Source: Myrmaecium sp. VS I D KN 1 (Eukaryota > Ascomycota > Dothideomycetes > Valsariales > Valsariaceae). Taken from it: DNA of 64,000 bases. Position 1 is the first letter of the stretch, and every line of letters starts with the position of its first letter. The translations under genes and the position numbers were made by a program. The stretch is from positions 937,044 to 1,001,043 of the forward strand of contig JADQAV010000018.1 of assembly GCA_019775845.1 (NCBI GenBank). The letters are read 5' to 3'. The notes under the pieces are model-generated. The model was not told the origin of the DNA. It made no database searches and saw only the letters and a list, made by a program, of their open reading frames with translations. This document shows, in pieces, positions 60,465-64,000 of the stretch.

Positions 60465-61595
60465 GGGATGCGTCCTCGTTCTTGGCGCGGCTTTATAGTA
60501 GCCGGTTTTCCGTCAGCTCGGTCTCGCAAACAAATGGTCCGCTGGGCAAAAGCGCACCCTGCGTGATCGAAAGGCATCGTTGTGCGGATTCCGGGGCCAC
60601 GGTTTCGGCCGCGATGAGGAGTGTTGGTCCTTCCTACACTTACCGGCTTAGATCTTTACCTCCTCGTCGTCTTCTCCCGTGAACCCTCTGTCCGAGATAC
60701 TTTCTTTCTCGCCGCTGCTCCTTTCACCGAGGACGCTCGTCGATCTTGGAGAAGCCATTCAAGTCGTGCAGGTAGGTGCTGTGGTGGTGCGGTCGGACGA
60801 CCAGTGCCGGTTGACTCTTGATTCTCCTCGCTCTTTCCCTCATCGATGCTCTTTTTCTTTATCCTGTTTTAATCCGTGATATTCTTCTGCTGACCCACCG
60901 ACGCGATGCATATATGAGCGGTACGGCCTCGCAGCTTGTTGATGTTCATTCTCCTTTGCCATCCTCCCTTCTATATCTTGGGAAAAAAAATCGAGGAGTT
61001 CTGCTGTATTTTCAGTCCAGAAAGAACATGGGCTTTTTCTTGCCCTTTTTAGTATAATTTCCCCAGAAATATATAAACTACGTTGGGGGGGGGATCAGTG
61101 CGCACGGCGTACAATCCCACGTCTATTGATTGACTTTTTTGCAGCAAATGGAGACGCGGCGTGGGATGAAGGAGGGGACAGGTACTGATTACATAAGGTG
61201 CAGTCACGGCGGGAACCTCGGGATGGCGTACAGCGTTGAATGCAGTATGGCCTATGGCGCGGTAGGGCTGCGCAACGGCGGCTTGCTCTCCGAACCAATC
61301 GGGATGGCGGATAGCGGGCTGCCCCTCCCAAACTCTCTGACTCTCTGACTCTGACCGACTGACTGGGCATGGACCCTGAGAGACGAAGCGATGGGATTCC
61401 ATCATCGTCGTACTCGTCCTCGTCCTCGTCCTCGTCCCTCCCACCGCTTTTTCTTCATCGTTCTTCTTCATCTCTCTCCACTACAACAACAACTTTCGCA
61501 TCTCCTCCAGCGTTGAACAGCATCCGCTCAAATCACCCGCTGTCCCGCACACGCACCTCATCTCCATCTCTCCGCCCCCGCCTCCCGCTCACGTC
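60465..61595. other. Intergenic upstream of the GNAT gene
   Basis: No gene seen. Contains a CGTCCT repeat at 61413-61438 and a CT-rich leader. Confidence 0.55.
61413..61438. repeat. CGTCCT microsatellite
   Basis: About four tandem 6 bp units in the leader of the GNAT gene. Confidence 0.75.
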
Positions 61596-62447
61596 ATGTC
61601 GGAGTTCATCTCCTTCCTCCCGCCGCCAGGCTCCAGCATCGCGCACTACAACCGGACGAAGCCAGCGGAGCAGCAGGCGGCGAGCGTGCCGCAGGTCTTC
61701 AAGGACGCCATGTTCGTCCGGGAGGAGGTGTTCGTGCACGAGCAGGGCGTGCCCGCGGAGCGCGAGCTGGACGACGACGACGCCCGCAGCTTCCACTGGG
61801 TCGTCTACGCCAGCGTCGGCAACCCGGCCTCTTCCTCCGCTGCGCAAGCGAACGGCAACAACCACGCCGGAACCAACGGCATCGCGAACGGCGGACCGGG
61901 CAGCAATAACAACAACCTCTCCCGCCGCCCCTCCGCCACCGCCTCCCGCCTCCCCGTCGGCACCATCCGCCTCGTGCCCCCACCCCACCCGGCCCACCCC
62001 GTCGACACCACCACCGCCTCCCACCCGACCGCGCCCGCACCTCCATCCCACCCCGCCGCCGCGACCGGACCCTACATCAAACTCGGCCGTCTCGCGACCC
62101 TGTACCCCTACCGCAGCCTCGGGCTGGCGAAGCTGCTCGTGAGCACGGCGCTGGCCTGGGCGGCCGCGCACCCGACCGCGATCCTGCCCCCGTTACCGCC
62201 CGCCGAGGCCGAGGCGGCCCGGCTGCTGCCGGTGCTGGTGCCGGAGGAGGAGCAGGGGAACGCCGCGGCGGCCGAGGCGGCGCGCGACGCCGGCTGGCGG
62301 GGCGCGGTTCTTGTGCATGCGCAGAAGGATGTGGAGGGCTTCTGGCGCCGTATGGGCTTTGAGCGCGATGAGGGGATGGGGGAGTGGGTTGAGGAGGGGT
62401 TGTGGCATGTGGGCATGTGGCGGGTGGTGGAGGTGAAGGGGGAGTGA
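61596..62447 (+). CDS. GNAT-family N-acetyltransferase
   Basis: Intronless gene of 283 residues. The opening VFKDAMFVREEVFVHEQGVPAE..LDDDDARSFHWV is the first strand and helix of the GNAT fold as seen in ElaA/YjcF-like enzymes. The acetyl-CoA site should be at KLGRLATLYPYRSLGLAKLL, where RSLGLAKLL corresponds to the Q/RxxGxG/A pyrophosphate loop. The last strand is VLVHAQKDVEGFWRRMGFE, typical of GNAT motif B. A Gly/Asn- and Pro-rich insertion of about 60 residues separates the first motif from the core, and an Ala/Glu-rich insertion lies before motif B. The acceptor substrate is unknown. No targeting signal is visible. Confidence 0.83.
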   Translation: MSEFISFLPPPGSSIAHYNRTKPAEQQAASVPQVFKDAMFVREEVFVHEQGVPAERELDDDDARSFHWVVYASVGNPASSSAAQANGNNHAGTNGIANGGPGSNNNNLSRRPSATASRLPVGTIRLVPPPHPAHPVDTTTASHPTAPAPPSHPAAATGPYIKLGRLATLYPYRSLGLAKLLVSTALAWAAAHPTAILPPLPPAEAEAARLLPVLVPEEEQGNAAAAEAARDAGWRGAVLVHAQKDVEGFWRRMGFERDEGMGEWVEEGLWHVGMWRVVEVKGE

Positions 62448-63267
62448 GCGGTGGACAGGGAGGTCGAGTGAACTTGTCGAGTTCCTTTTCCTTTTTTCTC
62501 TCTCTTTTTTATCTTTGATTTATCCTTCGTCTTTGCGGGAAATACGCGGGAGTTTGGAGAGATGAGATGTTTAATGGCTGGCTGGCTGCGTGGAAGGCTG
62601 GAATGGACTGGGATTTCTTCCCAGAAGTCAGCGAAGGATACTCAAGGAGATTGCGAGAGTCTTTTCTTTTCTTTTTCTTCTTTCTTTTTCATGTTTTCTT
62701 CCTCTGTACCATCTTTGTACACGTGGATGTATGTAGATACCCCCCTCTTATCCCCACCCCTCTCCTTTTTCTTTCTGAGATAGACTGAATATATACCGAC
62801 CGCATCGCTCATCCCTCCGTTCTCCAATCACACCACACTGTTCAAGGGTATACCACACCACCCATCTACCGAAGTATGATTTCCTTAACTCGACAGATAT
62901 GGTGCGGCACAGGATGGTCATTTTCTTTTTTCCTCTCTTTACTGTGATTAGGATCACCATTATGTTTCTCGCGATTACGATCCAATCCAAAATAATTACT
63001 ACTACCACTATTACTGTTTTGTCCGAGACCAACCGCTCTGACGCTCTGACATCTGTTTTATCCGCAAACCGAAAGAAGAGGGAAACGAAAAGGGATATAT
63101 GAAAAAAAAAGAAGAGAAAAGTAAGAAACCGAGAACAAAACCGAAAACCCTACTTTTCCCCACCCCAAGACGCCGTCATCCCAAACAACAGTAACCCAAA
63201 GCGTTACGTTATGTTTCCCTTTTCATTTTCATTCCCGAAATTGATCAATCCGTCCATCCATCCACCC
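62448..63267. other. Convergent intergenic region
   Basis: 3' flanks of the GNAT and MFS genes. Low-complexity T-rich and A-rich tracts only. Confidence 0.6.
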
Positions 63268-64000
63268 TCAAGCCTCCACATCCATCTCCTTCTCCTTCTC
63301 CTTCTCCCCCTCCCCCTCCCCCTCCCCCTCAACCTCCACCCCCACTACACTCGAGCGACTACTATCCGGAGCCACCCTCGCACATCCCCCATCTCCCCCC
63401 TCACCCTTCTCCACCTCCTCTTCTTCCTCCTCCTCCCTCCTCCTCGCCAAATACTGACAAAACCCACTCCTCCTCCGAATCCCCTCCCCACACCTCCAAA
63501 ACACAAACGGCACGCCGCACATAACCACACACAGACCACCAAGAAGACTGCACGCGCCCGCGACGCCGAGGCGGGCGTAGAGCGGGCGGGCGGCGAAGGG
63601 CAGGACGGCCCCGCAGACGCTCCGAACCGTGCTGGCGGCGGCCAGGGCCGAGGCCGCGAAGACGGCGTACGCGTCCACGAGGTAGTTGATCAGGGCCATG
63701 AAGATGAGCAGGTAGCCGACGCCGAAGGGGATGCCGCTCAGCACGGGCACGATCCAGGGCGCGTGCGCGTGCGCGCTCCACCCGGCCCAGAACAGGCTGA
63801 TCACGAGGAAGGGCCCGGCGAGGCAGGCGAGGGGGAGCCGCCGGGATTCTTCCGAGCGCGCCCAGGGTTGGTGGGCGGCGCGGGCGCGGTCGAGGAAGGC
63901 GTCGTAGGCGAGGTAGAGGGCGCAGGCGAAGATGGCGCCGATGCTGATGGGGAGGAAGGTTAGGCCGGTTTGGCCGGCGGTGAAGCCGTAGGTGTCTGGG
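63268..64000 (-). CDS. MFS transporter, C-terminal part (5' end beyond window)
   Basis: The frame runs in from the window edge and ends at 63268, giving about 244 residues without an intron. It holds helices 8-12 of a major facilitator transporter: GFTAGQTGLTFLPISIGAIF, LDRARAAHQPWARSEESRRL, GPFLVISLFWAGW, SGIPFGVGYLLIFMALINYL, AVFAASALAAASTVRSVCGA and LLGGLCVVMCGVPFVFWRCG. The layout, with a linker of R..PE type after helix 7 and NYLVDAYAVFAASA in helix 10, matches the fungal DHA1 drug and polyamine transporters (Tpo1/Flu1-like). The tail is unusual: a run of Glu and then alternating Glu-Gly and Glu-Lys, encoded by CTC/CTT repeats that have probably expanded. Substrate cannot be told. Confidence 0.87.
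   Translation of the reverse strand, partial: PDTYGFTAGQTGLTFLPISIGAIFACALYLAYDAFLDRARAAHQPWARSEESRRLPLACLAGPFLVISLFWAGWSAHAHAPWIVPVLSGIPFGVGYLLIFMALINYLVDAYAVFAASALAAASTVRSVCGAVLPFAARPLYARLGVAGACSLLGGLCVVMCGVPFVFWRCGEGIRRRSGFCQYLARRREEEEEEEVEKGEGGDGGCARVAPDSSRSSVVGVEVEGEGEGEGEKEKEKEMDVEA

Noticed and set aside
1-64000. A biosynthetic, defence or mobile gene cluster
   Set aside because: No polyketide or peptide synthase, terpene enzyme, NLR, transposase or reverse transcriptase motif was seen; the neighbours are unrelated genes.

Overview
The window looks like nuclear chromosomal DNA of a filamentous ascomycete (Pezizomycotina). Most genes carry short introns of about 50-100 bp with GT-AG ends and CTAAC/CTGAC-like branch sites. 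Coding sequence is GC-rich, start sites are preceded by CT-rich leaders, and the protein set is typical of moulds (GH35, GH55, NIPA-type magnesium transporter, SUKH/Smi1 domain). I could not fix the class. No RNA or protein search was run, so all assignments rest on reading translations, splice sites and motifs by eye.

Layout. 1-8 kb: a 3'-truncated Xaa-Pro aminopeptidase, a secreted GH35 beta-galactosidase and an SUKH-domain protein, all on the minus strand. 9.8-13 kb: the ER-lumen Hsp70 Lhs1/Grp170, ending in RDEL. 13-18.8 kb: a gene-poor 5.8 kb stretch with a G-quadruplex motif and a GC palindrome. 18.8-23.5 kb: a FYVE zinc-finger protein with a 630 bp intron, and the tRNA-dihydrouridine synthase Dus1. 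24.07-24.24 kb: a U1 spliceosomal snRNA gene with its own TATA box, recognised from its 5' end, the U1A-binding loop and the Sm site. 24.9-30.2 kb: a pepsin-like membrane protein that seems to lack the catalytic aspartates, and a GH55 beta-1,3-glucanase. 33.2-39 kb: a class I/II aminotransferase and a large conserved fungal protein of unknown function. 39.7 kb: an intron-containing tRNA-Thr(AGT).

40.3-45.1 kb: delta-COP and an acidic protein are transcribed divergently from a 650 bp region. 46.4-51.6 kb: a NIPA-type transporter and anaphase-promoting complex subunit 4 on the plus strand. 52.2-54.4 kb: a small hydrophilic protein and a small secreted protein ending in CGCW. 54.4-58.9 kb: another gene-poor stretch, holding a 158 bp MITE-like element with 36 bp inverted ends. 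58.9-64 kb: a Cys-rich protein whose splicing I could not fully resolve, a GNAT acetyltransferase and the C-terminal part of an MFS transporter.

The genes are unrelated housekeeping and secreted functions. I see no biosynthetic cluster, no defence island and no autonomous transposon. The most useful non-routine items are the U1 snRNA gene, the MITE-like element, the G-quadruplex motif and several unusual intron arrangements: an ATG-only first coding exon in delta-COP, micro-exons, a phase-neutral intron and a 630 bp intron that splits the FYVE WxxD motif.
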